64,000 nt of DNA from Salinimicrobium flavum (GCF_042684505.1 NZ_JBHULT010000010.1:310001-374000), one strand, 5' to 3'. Counted from the stretch's first letter, positions 1 to 8,935 are shown. Numbers and translations: made by a program. The notes: a model not told the origin generated them from the letters alone.

Positions 1-366
1 CGATCTGGAGTAAGTCTCAGCTTTAGAAATTTCTGGTCTTCTGCCGGGTTTGCCGAGACCTCTTTCACACGGCTTGTCGATAACGGAAAACTGGAACCGG
101 TTGATTATGTGGTGACCGAAGAGAATGATCCAGATGCACACTTCAACATCTGGAACCTGGATTTGAGCTATCAATGGCGTTTTGCACCGGGAAGTGAAAT
201 GATCCTTTTGTACAGAAATTCTATCTTTAACCTCGATAATCGCAATGAGCTGGTTTACTTTGAAAGCCTTGAGGATTTATTCAGCCAACCGGCAAGGCAC
301 AATCTTTCCCTGCGGGTGGTGTATTATTTGGATTATAATACCATAAAAAATGTCATTAAAGGTTAA
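1..366 (+). CDS. DUF5916-type outer-membrane-associated protein, C-terminal fragment
   Basis: The frame is open from base 1 and ends at 366, so only the last 121 residues are present. The fragment has alternating hydrophobic/polar strands ending in LRVVYYLDYNTIKNVIKG, which resembles the C-terminal beta-barrel part of the large Bacteroidota DUF5916 family (often with an N-terminal carbohydrate-binding-like domain). The assignment rests on similarity of this tail only. It lies 24 bp upstream of an ABC ATPase gene on the same strand, so the two may be co-transcribed. Function in the cell is not established for the family. Confidence 0.6.
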   Translation, partial: RSGVSLSFRNFWSSAGFAETSFTRLVDNGKLEPVDYVVTEENDPDAHFNIWNLDLSYQWRFAPGSEMILLYRNSIFNLDNRNELVYFESLEDLFSQPARHNLSLRVVYYLDYNTIKNVIKG

Positions 367-390
367 TATTGCAGGAGCAGACCAAAAACT

Positions 391-1050
391 ATGATCGAAG
401 CCGTAAATATTCATAAAACCTATAATGGTTTACATGTTCTTAAAGGAGTAAACCTGCACATCCCAAAAAGCAAGATCATCTCAATTGTAGGTGCATCGGG
501 TGCCGGAAAAACAACATTACTTCAAATCATGGGAACTCTGGAGAGACCCGATAAACTCAAAAACAGTAAACTCTTTGTGAATGGGATAGATATTTACTCC
601 CTTTCTTCCAAAGAGCTCTCCAGGTTCAGAAATGAGAATATTGGTTTCATTTTCCAGTTTCACCAGCTGTTGCCGGAATTTACCGCTTTAGAGAATATCT
701 GTATCCCGGCATTTATAAAGAATACCCCCAGGGGACAGGCTGAAAAAAGAGCAAAGGAATTGCTGGGTTTTTTAGGCCTTTCACAACGTGCAGATCACAA
801 ACCTTCTGAAATGAGTGGGGGGGAGCAGCAAAGGGTGGCCGTGGCACGATCACTCATTAATAATCCAGGGGTGATCTTTGCAGATGAACCTTCAGGGAAC
901 CTGGACAGTGAGTCGGCAGAAAATCTTCATAAACTATTCTTTGAGCTAAGGGCAGAGTTTGGTCAGACCTTTGTGATCGTCACCCACAACGAAGAACTGG
1001 CAGACATGGCAGATAAAAAACTGACCATGGTTGACGGAAAGATCATTTAA
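391..1050 (+). CDS. ABC transporter ATP-binding protein, LolD/MacB-like
   Basis: A 219-residue ATPase with a complete set of motifs: Walker A GASGAGKTT at about 34-42, Q-loop in FQFHQLLPEF, signature MSGGEQQRVAVARS, Walker B VIFADEPSGNLD and switch His in IVTHN. The PSGNLD sequence and length are typical of the MacB/LolD/FtsE group, which power lipoprotein release or efflux through FtsX-like permeases. No permease gene is adjacent, so the membrane partner must be elsewhere, as is common for LolD in Bacteroidota. The exact role (lipoprotein export or other) is inferred from family resemblance. Confidence 0.85.
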   Translation: MIEAVNIHKTYNGLHVLKGVNLHIPKSKIISIVGASGAGKTTLLQIMGTLERPDKLKNSKLFVNGIDIYSLSSKELSRFRNENIGFIFQFHQLLPEFTALENICIPAFIKNTPRGQAEKRAKELLGFLGLSQRADHKPSEMSGGEQQRVAVARSLINNPGVIFADEPSGNLDSESAENLHKLFFELRAEFGQTFVIVTHNEELADMADKKLTMVDGKII

Positions 1051-1094
1051 GATCCATTTTTCACTACTCGAGGAATAAGTTAAAAATCACTTTT

Positions 1095-1859
1095 TTGAAG
1101 AGAGCGCAATTAAAAGAATTTCTGGATTTCAAGGTAGAACAATACAATACCCCGGAATTTATTGAGACAGATCCCGTACAGATCCCACATCAATTTACCC
1201 TGAAAGAAGACAGGGAAATTTCCGGATTTTTGACGGCAACCATCTCCTGGGGAAACCGAAAAAGTATTTTAAAGAATGCCAGTACCCTTATGGAGCTCCT
1301 GGAGCATTCACCCCACGATTTTGTGATGAACCATTCTCAAGATGATATGGAGAAACTTTCAGACTTCGTGCACCGCACTTTCAATGGGAGAGATCTGCGA
1401 TATTTTGTTACTTCCCTAAGAAATATTTACACTCACCATGGTGGCCTGGAAGGGATCTTCACTACTCATTCAGATGAAGACACCTTACAGCCTGCTATCC
1501 ATGCGTTTAAGAAAATATTTTTTGAGTTGCCTCACGAGTTAAGAACGCAAAAACATGTTAGCGACCCGCTAAAAAATTCAGCAGCAAAAAGGATCAATAT
1601 GTACCTTCGCTGGATGGTTAGGCAAGATGCCGGAAATGTCGATTTTGGGATATGGAAAGGCATTTCACCCGGCATACTCTCCTGTCCTTTGGATGTACAT
1701 TCGGGCAATGTGGCCAGGAAGCTTGGTCTCCTGAAGCGAAAACAAAATGATGCAAAAGCATTACAAGAACTGGATACAGCACTCCGCAAACTCGATCCCT
1801 CAGATCCTGTCAAATACGATTTTGCCCTGTTTGGATTAGGGGTCTTCGAGAAATATTGA
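1095..1859 (+). CDS. TIGR02757 family protein
   Basis: A 254-residue protein matching the conserved Bacteroidota family TIGR02757 (DUF2400), of unknown function. Recognisable segments are TATISWGNRKSILKNA near residue 50, the central RRxNMYLRWMVR-type segment (here KRINMYLRWMVR) near 165, and SCPLDVHSGNVARKLGLL near 195, which in this family precedes a helix rich in basic residues. The resemblance of the latter part to helix-hairpin-helix DNA glycosylases has been noted for the family but is not proven here. No ATG is suitably placed, and translation appears to start at TTG 1095. Confidence 0.8.
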   Translation: MKRAQLKEFLDFKVEQYNTPEFIETDPVQIPHQFTLKEDREISGFLTATISWGNRKSILKNASTLMELLEHSPHDFVMNHSQDDMEKLSDFVHRTFNGRDLRYFVTSLRNIYTHHGGLEGIFTTHSDEDTLQPAIHAFKKIFFELPHELRTQKHVSDPLKNSAAKRINMYLRWMVRQDAGNVDFGIWKGISPGILSCPLDVHSGNVARKLGLLKRKQNDAKALQELDTALRKLDPSDPVKYDFALFGLGVFEKY

Positions 1860-1968
1860 TCCCTCCTCTACCGGTATAACTTAAACGTCCCAGGTTTAAA
1901 TATTCAGTAATACCATAAATTTATTACGCAATTTTGATATCTTTAACAGTTATAAAGAGGTAATTTAA

Positions 1969-3138
1969 ATGCGGGAGCCTAAGTTTCAGGACAAAACCAA
2001 CCAGGACCTGGAGGATTATCAAATTCTCAGGACTGCCCCCAATAAAGAATTTTCAGACATCATATTCCTTGCGGCACAGATTTGCCATGCGCCTGCCACT
2101 GCAATGATCTTGATTCAAAATGGAGAGGCAGTTATCAAAGCCATTTATGGAATGGATCCCGGCGAAATTTCTCCGAAAGATGTTGCTCTTCTGCAACAGG
2201 AAGAGAATAAACGGGACCAAATTTATCTTGCAGATCAATTTTCAGGCAATTTCAATTCTTCCAAATTTTCCCATTTCACGGGGGTGCCTGTGACCACAAA
2301 CCGGGGTAACAGCCTTGGTGTTCTGATTGCTCTTTATGAACAACCACAGGATTTAAAGGAGGATCAAAAAGTGGCCCTGAATGCGCTTAGCAGACAGATC
2401 CTTAACCTGGTGGAGTTTAGGAAACAACGTAATGAATTTAAAAATGTGCGGTACAACCTGGAGCAAAAATATCATGACCTGGAAAGATTTGCCAGCGTAG
2501 TTTCACATGATATAAAATCTCCACTTGCTAATATCATTTCCCTTACAGAACTCCTTAAAGAGGAGAACAAAGAGATTTTCAATGAAGAGTCCCGGCAATA
2601 TCTTGACTTCCTGGGCCAGGCTTCTCAGAGCCTTAGAAGTTATGTTGATGGGTTATTGGTCTTTTACAGAAGTGACAAGATCCTTGAAAGGAAAGAAGAA
2701 GATGTTGATCTTTTCAGCTATTTCAGGGAACTAAGAAAACTTTTCCCCGATAACCCTTCGGTGGAGATCAATTATCCTTTAAGCGGAAAACTCTCCAGCG
2801 TGAATAAGGCCGCTCTAACGCAGATCTTTCTGAACCTTTTAAGCAACGCTTTAAAATATAACGACAAACCTTTCCGAAGAATAGATATAAATTTCAGCAC
2901 TTCAGAAGAATTCTTCCTTTTTGAAGTAAAAGACAATGGGAACGGGATCCCTGAAAACAGTATTGATAAGATCTTCGGGCTTTTTACCACCCTTGAGCAA
3001 AATGACCGTGATGGCAATCCCGGAAGTGGGATTGGCCTGGCTACTGTCAAAAAAATGGTTGAACACATGGGAGGAGATATCCAGGTGGAATCAAAACCCG
3101 GAGAAGGCAGCAGTTTTAAGTTCAAAATTAAAAGGTAG
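1969..3138 (+). CDS. GAF-domain sensor histidine kinase
   Basis: A 389-residue soluble kinase without membrane segments or signal peptide. An N-terminal GAF-like sensor spans about 20-155, followed by a short coiled coil, the HisKA dimerisation domain with phospho-acceptor His180 in SVVSHDIKSPLAN, and a HATPase_c domain with N-box NLLSNALKYN, G1 DNGNGIP and G2 GSGIGLATVKK. It would autophosphorylate in response to a cytoplasmic signal and pass phosphate to a response regulator, but no regulator gene is adjacent, so the partner is unknown. The order of domains matches the phytochrome-like or light/redox-type orphan kinases frequent in Bacteroidota. Confidence 0.9.
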   Translation: MREPKFQDKTNQDLEDYQILRTAPNKEFSDIIFLAAQICHAPATAMILIQNGEAVIKAIYGMDPGEISPKDVALLQQEENKRDQIYLADQFSGNFNSSKFSHFTGVPVTTNRGNSLGVLIALYEQPQDLKEDQKVALNALSRQILNLVEFRKQRNEFKNVRYNLEQKYHDLERFASVVSHDIKSPLANIISLTELLKEENKEIFNEESRQYLDFLGQASQSLRSYVDGLLVFYRSDKILERKEEDVDLFSYFRELRKLFPDNPSVEINYPLSGKLSSVNKAALTQIFLNLLSNALKYNDKPFRRIDINFSTSEEFFLFEVKDNGNGIPENSIDKIFGLFTTLEQNDRDGNPGSGIGLATVKKMVEHMGGDIQVESKPGEGSSFKFKIKR

Positions 3139-3154
3139 TGCGGGTGGCATTTTT

Positions 3155-3162
3155 TATATTTG
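3155..3162 (+). promoter_or_regulatory. Bacteroidota -7 promoter element for the BatA-like gene
   Basis: TATATTTG fits TAnnTTTG, the -7 element of Bacteroidota sigma factor promoters. It ends 18 bp before ATG 3181 and spans the upstream in-frame ATG at 3160, which supports 3181 as the true start. Confidence 0.55.
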
Positions 3163-3180
3163 ATAAAATATTGCCACAGC

Positions 3181-5109
3181 ATGCACTTTAAGCACCCGGA
3201 AATCCTTTATGCGTTATTTCTTGTCGTGATCCCGGTGCTGGTACATCTGTTCCAGCTGAGAAAGTTCAGGACCGAGAAATTTACCAATGTAAAGTTTCTT
3301 AGAAAAGCAGTCATCCAGACCCGTAAAAGTTCCCGGATCAAGAAATGGCTCATTCTTGCAACCCGAATTTTGCTGCTGGTTTCTGTGATCCTTGCATTTG
3401 CCCAACCTTATTTTCCTCCGGAAGCCGGCGAGATCAAAGAGCAGGAAACTGTAATTTATCTTGATAATTCTTACAGCCTGCAAGCCCGTGGCCGCAACGG
3501 AATATTGTATAAACGGGCTATCCAGGATCTTTTGGAAAGCCTACCCGACACAGGCAGGCTTACCTTTTTCGCCAATGACACTGAAATGAGAGATACCGAT
3601 GCCGACGTTCTTCAGAGAAAGCTGCAGCAACTGGATTACAGTGCATATCAGCCCGACTGGAAAACCATTTCACTGATGGCTCAAAATCTTTTCTCGAATT
3701 CTACTGAAACCCGGAAGAATTTTATCGTGATCTCCGATTTTCAGAAAACCGGAGATGAAGCTGAAATCGAACCTGTACCGGGTATTAACACTCACCTTGT
3801 TCATTTGACGCCCGAAACTATTACCAATTCCGCTATTGATACCGCTTTTATCTCTGAAAAGACCCCCGATGAACTGAAGATCAAAGTAAAGCTGAAGGCA
3901 ACGGGTGAACCTCAATCTGAGATCGCGGTTGCATTGTATGACGACAATGACCTGCTTGCACGCAAGACGTTAACTTTAGAGAACGATCTTACTGCAACAA
4001 CAGAGTTTTTGCTTCCATCCCGTCCCCTGCTTCGGGGAAAATTTAAAATAGAAGACAACAATCTCACTTATGATAACGAACTTTTCTTCAGCATAGATGA
4101 ACCCGAGACCATTGAGGTGGTGGTAATAGGCGATGCCGATGCAGGTTTCCTGGAAAGGATCTACACAAGTCCGGAATTCCGGCTGCACCTCTTTGAAAGT
4201 TCCAATATAGATTATAACCTGTTATCACAGGCAAACCTGGTGGTGCTCAATGAACCCCGGGAAATTCCGTTCAATCTTGGGGCTGAACTTAAAAATCTGA
4301 TGGATGAAAATATCTCTTTGATCCTGATCCCTTCGGAAAATATGGATCTCCAGGGTTATAATTCCTTTCTGAAATCAACAGGCTCTCCCCTTTTTGGGGA
4401 TAAACAACAACAGGAAAAACTGGTCACAGAAATTGCATTTGGCCACCCTCTTTACAGAAATGTTTTCCAGGAACAAGTAAGGAATTTCGATTACCCCGGG
4501 GTTCAGTCTTATTTCACGATGAATTATGGGGGTAACGGGATCCTGAGTTTCGATAATGGAAGACCTTTTCTCCTGCAACAGGAGAACCTGTACATTTTTA
4601 CAGCTGCTTTAAATCGAAATAATTCAGATTTTAAGGCTTCCCCCTTGATCGTTCCCAGCTTCTATAATATAGGAGCACGGGCGATCTCTCCTTCCCAGAT
4701 GTATTTTACCCTGGGCCAGGCAGAGCAGTTAAACGTCAGGGCACAACTAGATAGGGATGAGATCCTGAAACTGCATTCTTCAGAAGAAACCTTCATTCCC
4801 CGCCAGCAAAGTTACCGAAACAAGGTGGAGCTCTCCCTGGAGGAAGTTCCTTCAAAGGTGGGACACTATGAACTCAAACAAGATTCGGTAAGGTTACGAA
4901 GTCTTAGTTTTAATTCAGACCGTCTTGAAAGCAAGCTGATTTACATGGAACCCGCTGCTGCCAATGGCGTTGAACTACACAGCAATATTCCTGAGGTTTT
5001 TGGTGCTATTCAATCAGCCGCAGAAGTGAACGCTCTTTGGAAATGGTTTGTTATTTTTGCCCTTATTTTCTTTCTTGCTGAAATGCTCATATTAAAATTC
5101 TTTAAATGA
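3181..5109 (+). CDS. BatA/VWA-type membrane protein
   Basis: Begins MHFKHPEILYALFLVVIPVL, the hallmark N-terminus of the BatA domain (TIGR02226), with membrane segments at about 4-22 and 55-77. A von Willebrand A-like domain follows, with MIDAS-like DxSxS in YLDNSYSLQ, then a long periplasmic region and a C-terminal membrane helix in the last 20 residues (642 residues in total). Such proteins occur in Bacteroidota as single large genes near pyrC homologues; their function is not known. The upstream ATG at 3160 lies inside a promoter motif and would add residues before the conserved start, so 3181 is chosen. It overlaps the next gene by ATGA. Confidence 0.85.
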   Translation: MHFKHPEILYALFLVVIPVLVHLFQLRKFRTEKFTNVKFLRKAVIQTRKSSRIKKWLILATRILLLVSVILAFAQPYFPPEAGEIKEQETVIYLDNSYSLQARGRNGILYKRAIQDLLESLPDTGRLTFFANDTEMRDTDADVLQRKLQQLDYSAYQPDWKTISLMAQNLFSNSTETRKNFIVISDFQKTGDEAEIEPVPGINTHLVHLTPETITNSAIDTAFISEKTPDELKIKVKLKATGEPQSEIAVALYDDNDLLARKTLTLENDLTATTEFLLPSRPLLRGKFKIEDNNLTYDNELFFSIDEPETIEVVVIGDADAGFLERIYTSPEFRLHLFESSNIDYNLLSQANLVVLNEPREIPFNLGAELKNLMDENISLILIPSENMDLQGYNSFLKSTGSPLFGDKQQQEKLVTEIAFGHPLYRNVFQEQVRNFDYPGVQSYFTMNYGGNGILSFDNGRPFLLQQENLYIFTAALNRNNSDFKASPLIVPSFYNIGARAISPSQMYFTLGQAEQLNVRAQLDRDEILKLHSSEETFIPRQQSYRNKVELSLEEVPSKVGHYELKQDSVRLRSLSFNSDRLESKLIYMEPAAANGVELHSNIPEVFGAIQSAAEVNALWKWFVIFALIFFLAEMLILKFFK

Positions 5110-6365
5110 AGATACTGATTAAATCTGCCAGGATCGTTGACAACGAGAGTCCGCACAACCACAAGGTAATGGATATACTCGTTGAAGATGGAGTGATCAA
5201 ACAAATAGCTCCCTCTATCAAGGTCAAAAAAACCGATAAGGAGATTTCATTTGACAACCTGCACGTATCCCAGGGTTGGTTTGACAGTAGTGTGAATTTT
5301 GGGGAGCCTGGATACGAAGAACGGGAAACTATTGATAACGGTTTGCGTACCGCCGCCAGGAGTGGATTTACTGCTGTAGCACTTAATCCCGGAAATGACC
5401 CTGTAACAGATAATAAAGGTGCAGTTTCCTTTCTGCGGAAAAAGGCAGAAGGCCAACCTGTTTCTTTATACCCTATAGGCGCACTGACCAGGAAGAGTGA
5501 AGGTGCTGAAATGGCCGAACTATACGACATGCAGCAAGCAGGAGCCATTGCTTTTGGGGATTATAAAAAGGCAGTTCAAAATCCAAATATGCTGAAGATC
5601 GCATTGCAATACGCCCAGAATTTTGACGGACTAGTGCTTTCTTTTCCACAGGAAAATAAAATAGCCCATAACGGGATGGTGAACGAACATGAAAACAGTA
5701 CACTCCTGGGCCTGAAAGGAATTCCGGCCCTGGCCGAAGAACTGCAGATCACCCGTGACCTATACATCCTGGAGTATACCGGGGGAAAACTGCATATACC
5801 CACCATCTCCACCGCCAAGGCAGTAGAAATTATACGGGACGCCAAAGAAAAAGGTCTTGATGTTTCCTGTGGAGTAGCTGTACACAATCTTTTTTTTACA
5901 GATGACGTGCTGAAGGAATTTGATACCAATGCAAAGGTTCTCCCACCCCTTAGAACAAAGACAGATGTAAAGGCACTTATTGCCGGCTTAAGGGATGGCA
6001 CTATCGATATGGTGACCAGTGACCACTCTCCGATCGATGTAGAGCATAAAATAGTGGAATTTGACAATGCTTTTTTCGGCACAATAGGCCTGGAATCTGC
6101 ATTTGGAGCCCTGCTACATGTAGTTTCGCTCAAAACCGCGATCAAAATGCTCACCGGGGGGAAAACCAGGTTCAATATACCCGAAAGTTTTATCGAGGAA
6201 GGAGCTCCTGCCAATTTCACCTTTTTCGATCCCGACAAGACCTACACCTTCGGAAAGGAAAATATTTTAAGTTCTTCGAAGAACAGCCTTTTTCTGGGAC
6301 ATGAATTGAAAGGTAAAGTTTTTGGGATACTTTCCGGAGAGAGCTTTTTAGCCTCTGAAGACTAG
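5106..6365 (+). CDS. Dihydroorotase-like protein lacking catalytic metal ligands
   Basis: A 419-residue amidohydrolase-fold protein aligned along its length with class I dihydroorotase, the third enzyme of pyrimidine synthesis. The metal-binding HxH of active enzymes is replaced by S62-V-N64 (in FDSSVNFGEPG), the His after strand 4 is Ser179 (LVLSFPQE), and the His of the HxxHxST motif is Thr233 (HIPTIST). The Asp of TSDHSP (D306) is kept. Family annotation would say PyrC, but these losses argue against ordinary hydrolase activity; a structural or regulatory role is possible. The start overlaps the stop of the BatA-like gene (ATGA), indicating translational coupling. Confidence 0.8.
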   Translation: MKILIKSARIVDNESPHNHKVMDILVEDGVIKQIAPSIKVKKTDKEISFDNLHVSQGWFDSSVNFGEPGYEERETIDNGLRTAARSGFTAVALNPGNDPVTDNKGAVSFLRKKAEGQPVSLYPIGALTRKSEGAEMAELYDMQQAGAIAFGDYKKAVQNPNMLKIALQYAQNFDGLVLSFPQENKIAHNGMVNEHENSTLLGLKGIPALAEELQITRDLYILEYTGGKLHIPTISTAKAVEIIRDAKEKGLDVSCGVAVHNLFFTDDVLKEFDTNAKVLPPLRTKTDVKALIAGLRDGTIDMVTSDHSPIDVEHKIVEFDNAFFGTIGLESAFGALLHVVSLKTAIKMLTGGKTRFNIPESFIEEGAPANFTFFDPDKTYTFGKENILSSSKNSLFLGHELKGKVFGILSGESFLASED

Positions 6366-6384
6366 ATAAACCGGGGAAATCCAG

Positions 6385-6392
6385 TATTTTTG
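6385..6392 (+). promoter_or_regulatory. Bacteroidota -7 promoter element
   Basis: TATTTTTG matches TAnnTTTG and ends 17 bp before the ATG at 6410. No clear -33 TTG is visible. Confidence 0.5.
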
Positions 6393-6409
6393 TATAGAAA
6401 ATTACGAAT

Positions 6410-6736
6410 ATGGAAAATGTAGCAGACGAGGGAAAGACCGCCGCTATTGTGGCATACCTTACTATCATAGGCACTATTATTGCCTGGTTCATGAACAATG
6501 ACCGTAAAAATACCTTTGCTTCCTTTCATATTCGTCAGGCGCTGGGAATTCATATCACCTTTTACCTGTTAGGAGTATTGGTCTCTGCCTTTGATAACTG
6601 GATGGTTTCTGCAGCATTTTACATCTTCATCATTGTTTTATGGGGCTATGGTATCATTGCTGCCATACAGGGAGAAGAAAACGAAGTTCCGGTTCTTGGC
6701 AGGTATTATCAAAAAATTTTTAGCACAATTTCTTAA
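6410..6736 (+). CDS. DUF4870-like small membrane protein
   Basis: A 108-residue protein with three or four hydrophobic helices (about 12-28, 46-62, 64-80 and the following segment). The pattern AYLTIIGTIIAWFMNND followed by FASFHIRQALGIHITFYLLG is that of DUF4870/Tic20-like small membrane proteins, where a conserved basic-His-x-x-Gln/Lys-Ala segment links the first helices. The molecular role is unknown. It ends at TAATG, overlapping the downstream esterase start by one base, so the two are probably translated together from the promoter at 6385. Confidence 0.7.
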   Translation: MENVADEGKTAAIVAYLTIIGTIIAWFMNNDRKNTFASFHIRQALGIHITFYLLGVLVSAFDNWMVSAAFYIFIIVLWGYGIIAAIQGEENEVPVLGRYYQKIFSTIS

Positions 6737-7395
6737 TGAGTACACAGTCTCTATCCTTATATCATCTTGTAAGAAAACCCAAAACTGCAACAGATAAGGC
6801 TCCCCTGTTAATCATGCTTCACGGATATGGGAGCAATGAAGAGGATCTTTTTTCTTTTGCTGAAGAACTTCCTGACGACCTGTTCATAATTTCACTACGT
6901 GCTCCTTACCCCATGCCTCCTTATGGACATGCCTGGTATGCCATTCACTGGGATAATACCAACGGGAAATTCAGTGATGATGAACAGGCCATAGATTCAA
7001 GGGAAAAAATCGCCGCCTTCATTGATGAGGCCATAGAAAGTTATCCGGTAGATCCTGAGAAGGTAACCCTGGTAGGGTTCAGTCAGGGGTGTATCCTAAG
7101 TTTTGCCGTAGCTTTATCTTATCCTGAGAAGATTAAAAATGTGATTGGTCTTAGCGGCTATATCAATCCTGAAATTCTGAAAGAGGGTTACCGGAACAAT
7201 GATTTTTCAAACTTATCTGTATATAGTTCCCATGGATCTGCAGACCAGGTAATTCCCGTAAAATGGGCCAGAAACACCAAACCTTTTCTGGATTCTCTGG
7301 GGATAGAAAACCAGTATTCGGAATTTCCGGTTGGACACGGAGTAGCTCCGCAGAATTTCATGGAGCTTAAAAAATGGCTTGAAAAGAGGCTTTAA
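6736..7395 (+). CDS. Carboxylesterase/phospholipase, alpha/beta-hydrolase
   Basis: A 219-residue cytoplasmic hydrolase of the phospholipase/carboxylesterase (Abhydrolase_2) family. Visible elements are the oxyanion-hole segment MLHGYGSNEEDLFSFA, the nucleophile elbow GFSQGC, an Asp in GSADQVIP and a His in VGHGVAPQN, which together form the Ser-Asp-His triad. Likely substrates are short-chain esters or acylated proteins and lipids; these cannot be told from sequence. It is translationally coupled to the small membrane protein before it. Its stop codon overlaps that of the convergent gene at 7392, with no room for a terminator. Confidence 0.88.
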   Translation: MSTQSLSLYHLVRKPKTATDKAPLLIMLHGYGSNEEDLFSFAEELPDDLFIISLRAPYPMPPYGHAWYAIHWDNTNGKFSDDEQAIDSREKIAAFIDEAIESYPVDPEKVTLVGFSQGCILSFAVALSYPEKIKNVIGLSGYINPEILKEGYRNNDFSNLSVYSSHGSADQVIPVKWARNTKPFLDSLGIENQYSEFPVGHGVAPQNFMELKKWLEKRL

Positions 7396-7889
7396 TTTTC
7401 TGTATAGAGTACGGCTTCTTCTGTGGTCACTTCCAGTTTTCCATTCTCATCGAATTGGTAAGTGAGAAAAAGATCCCCCCAATATTTTCCATCAGTAAAG
7501 CTCGCAAGAAGCCATTTATGATTTAGCAGTTTTATGTTGTTGATCCTGAAATGACCTTCCATACCGGCATAGGGTACCAGGTCATTGTCGGCATCAGCCC
7601 TGTTCCTGCTAATCAGTTCATCCTCAATCATGGTCCTGACTTCTACAGGATCAAGGCCATTTTGTTCAAGGTAGGTCAGGGCTTCCTCATTTGAGGAAAG
7701 TGTAAAAGACTGTGCCGAGGAGAGATCTGAAGAAAGAGCTTCTCCCCTGTCCTCAGATTCTTCTAATCTTTGCTCCAGTTTTTCGATCTCTGCGTCTTTA
7801 GAATCTGCGATCCTTTTTCCGTTGGCATAGATTATAACCGCCATTAAAGCTGTGAACACAAAAAGATAAAGTAAAAAGCTTTTTCGCAT
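7392..7889 (-). CDS. Hypothetical membrane-anchored protein
   Basis: No family recognised with certainty. From the likely start at 7889 (MRKSFLLYLFVFTALMAV) there are 165 residues: an N-terminal membrane anchor, a charged coiled coil (DAEIEKLEQRLEESEDRG) and a C-terminal globular domain of about 100 residues rich in beta strands and aromatic residues (HKWLLASFTDGKYWGDLF). The upstream ATG at 7931 would lie inside the preceding gene, and the 7889 start leaves one base after that gene's stop, so the pair is an operon. It probably acts at the inner membrane with its domain in the periplasm. Confidence 0.65.
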   Translation of the reverse strand: MRKSFLLYLFVFTALMAVIIYANGKRIADSKDAEIEKLEQRLEESEDRGEALSSDLSSAQSFTLSSNEEALTYLEQNGLDPVEVRTMIEDELISRNRADADNDLVPYAGMEGHFRINNIKLLNHKWLLASFTDGKYWGDLFLTYQFDENGKLEVTTEEAVLYTEN

Positions 7890-7890
7890 T

Positions 7891-8652
7891 TTAAATAGTG
7901 ATTTGCAAATTATCATAGGCCAGAAAAACATTTTCCGGCAGCTCAGCCTGTACTTCGTCGTGGAAGCCCAAGCGGTGACTTATGTGGGTAAGATAGGCTT
8001 GTTTGGGTTTAATTTTTGCTATGAATTCCAGTGCCTCTTCAAGATTGAAATGAGAATGGTGAGGTTCTTTACGTAGAGCATTGATGACCAGCACCTCTAC
8101 TCCCTTCAGTTTTTCTGCCTCCTTCTCTTCTATGGTCTTGGCATCTGTCACATACGCAAATTCCCCAATCCTGTATCCAAACACCTGCACCCGGTTGTGC
8201 ATTACATTTACAGGGATAACCGTATGGTCCTTTACCTTAAAAGGGGAATTTTCCACCAGGATCTCCTTAACACTTGGAGCCCCGGGGTATTTATTTTCTG
8301 AGGCAAAGATATAATCGAAACGTTTCCGGAGAGAGTCCATGACCCTTTGATGTGCATATACAGGAATATCCCCCTGCTTAAAGAAATATGGTCTTATATC
8401 ATCCAATCCTACTGTGTGGTCGCTATGTTCATGGGTGAAAAGTATGGCGTCCAGGCGATCTACCTTATTAAATAGCATTTGTTGACGAAAGTCGGGTCCG
8501 CAGTCTATGACAATGACACTATTTTCAATCTCGATCATTACTGAAACCCGCAGTCTTTTATCCTTAGGGTTTTCACTAAGACATACAGGATGGTTACTCC
8601 CAATAACAGGAATCCCCTGAGAAGTCCCTGTACCCAAAAATGTCACTTTCAA
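7891..8652 (-). CDS. MBL-fold metallo-hydrolase, PhnP-like
   Basis: A 253-residue metallo-beta-lactamase-fold protein. It has the canonical LFTHEHSDHTVGLDD (HxHxDH), the first-strand motif FLGTGTSQGIPVIGS typical of PhnP/RNase Z-like phosphodiesterases, and further ligands in VMHNRVQVFGYRI, DAKTI and LTHISHRLGFHDE. It is likely a two-metal cytosolic phosphodiesterase or hydrolase; PhnP acts on cyclic ribose phosphates, but there is no phosphonate cluster here, so substrate is not assigned. It forms a two-gene unit with the membrane-anchored protein after it. Confidence 0.85.
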   Translation of the reverse strand: MKVTFLGTGTSQGIPVIGSNHPVCLSENPKDKRLRVSVMIEIENSVIVIDCGPDFRQQMLFNKVDRLDAILFTHEHSDHTVGLDDIRPYFFKQGDIPVYAHQRVMDSLRKRFDYIFASENKYPGAPSVKEILVENSPFKVKDHTVIPVNVMHNRVQVFGYRIGEFAYVTDAKTIEEKEAEKLKGVEVLVINALRKEPHHSHFNLEEALEFIAKIKPKQAYLTHISHRLGFHDEVQAELPENVFLAYDNLQITI

Positions 8653-8669
8653 AGCTTCTTATTTTACTG

Positions 8670-8677
8670 CAAACTTA
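8670..8677 (-). promoter_or_regulatory. Bacteroidota promoter for the MBL-fold gene
   Basis: On the minus strand TAAGTTTG fits TAnnTTTG and lies 17 bp before the start at 8652. A TTG on the same strand at 8698-8700 gives a 20-bp spacer. Confidence 0.5.
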
Positions 8678-8905
8678 AGGATTGGCGGACTGATAAACAA
8701 CTAAGGCGGTAAACTCATGTAGGGGGGCTCATGAAATTGGCCAAGCCATGAAAAATGATTCGAAAAATTGATGCAGGTCATTTCTCCACGGATTTATTAA
8801 AGTACCTTTGTTGCCATAAAACAGGAGAGAATAGCGGAGGGATATTGTGAGTTAAAGAAAACGATTTCGAAAACATTGGGAAGTAATTCCTAACAGAGTA
8901 ATTTT

Positions 8906-8935
8906 TTTGTTTAGCTCATCAATTTAGTACCTTTG
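8906..8935 (+). promoter_or_regulatory. Bacteroidota promoter for the 8978 gene
   Basis: TTTG at 8906-8909 and TACCTTTG at 8928-8935 are separated by 18 bp, a good match to the TTG-N17-23-TAnnTTTG consensus. The gene starts 42 bp downstream. Confidence 0.6.

Noticed and set aside
5576..6238. 220-codon frame opposite the dihydroorotase-like gene
   Set aside because: Shadow of the coding strand: rich in Ser and Arg without motifs, and the sense frame is a clear family member.
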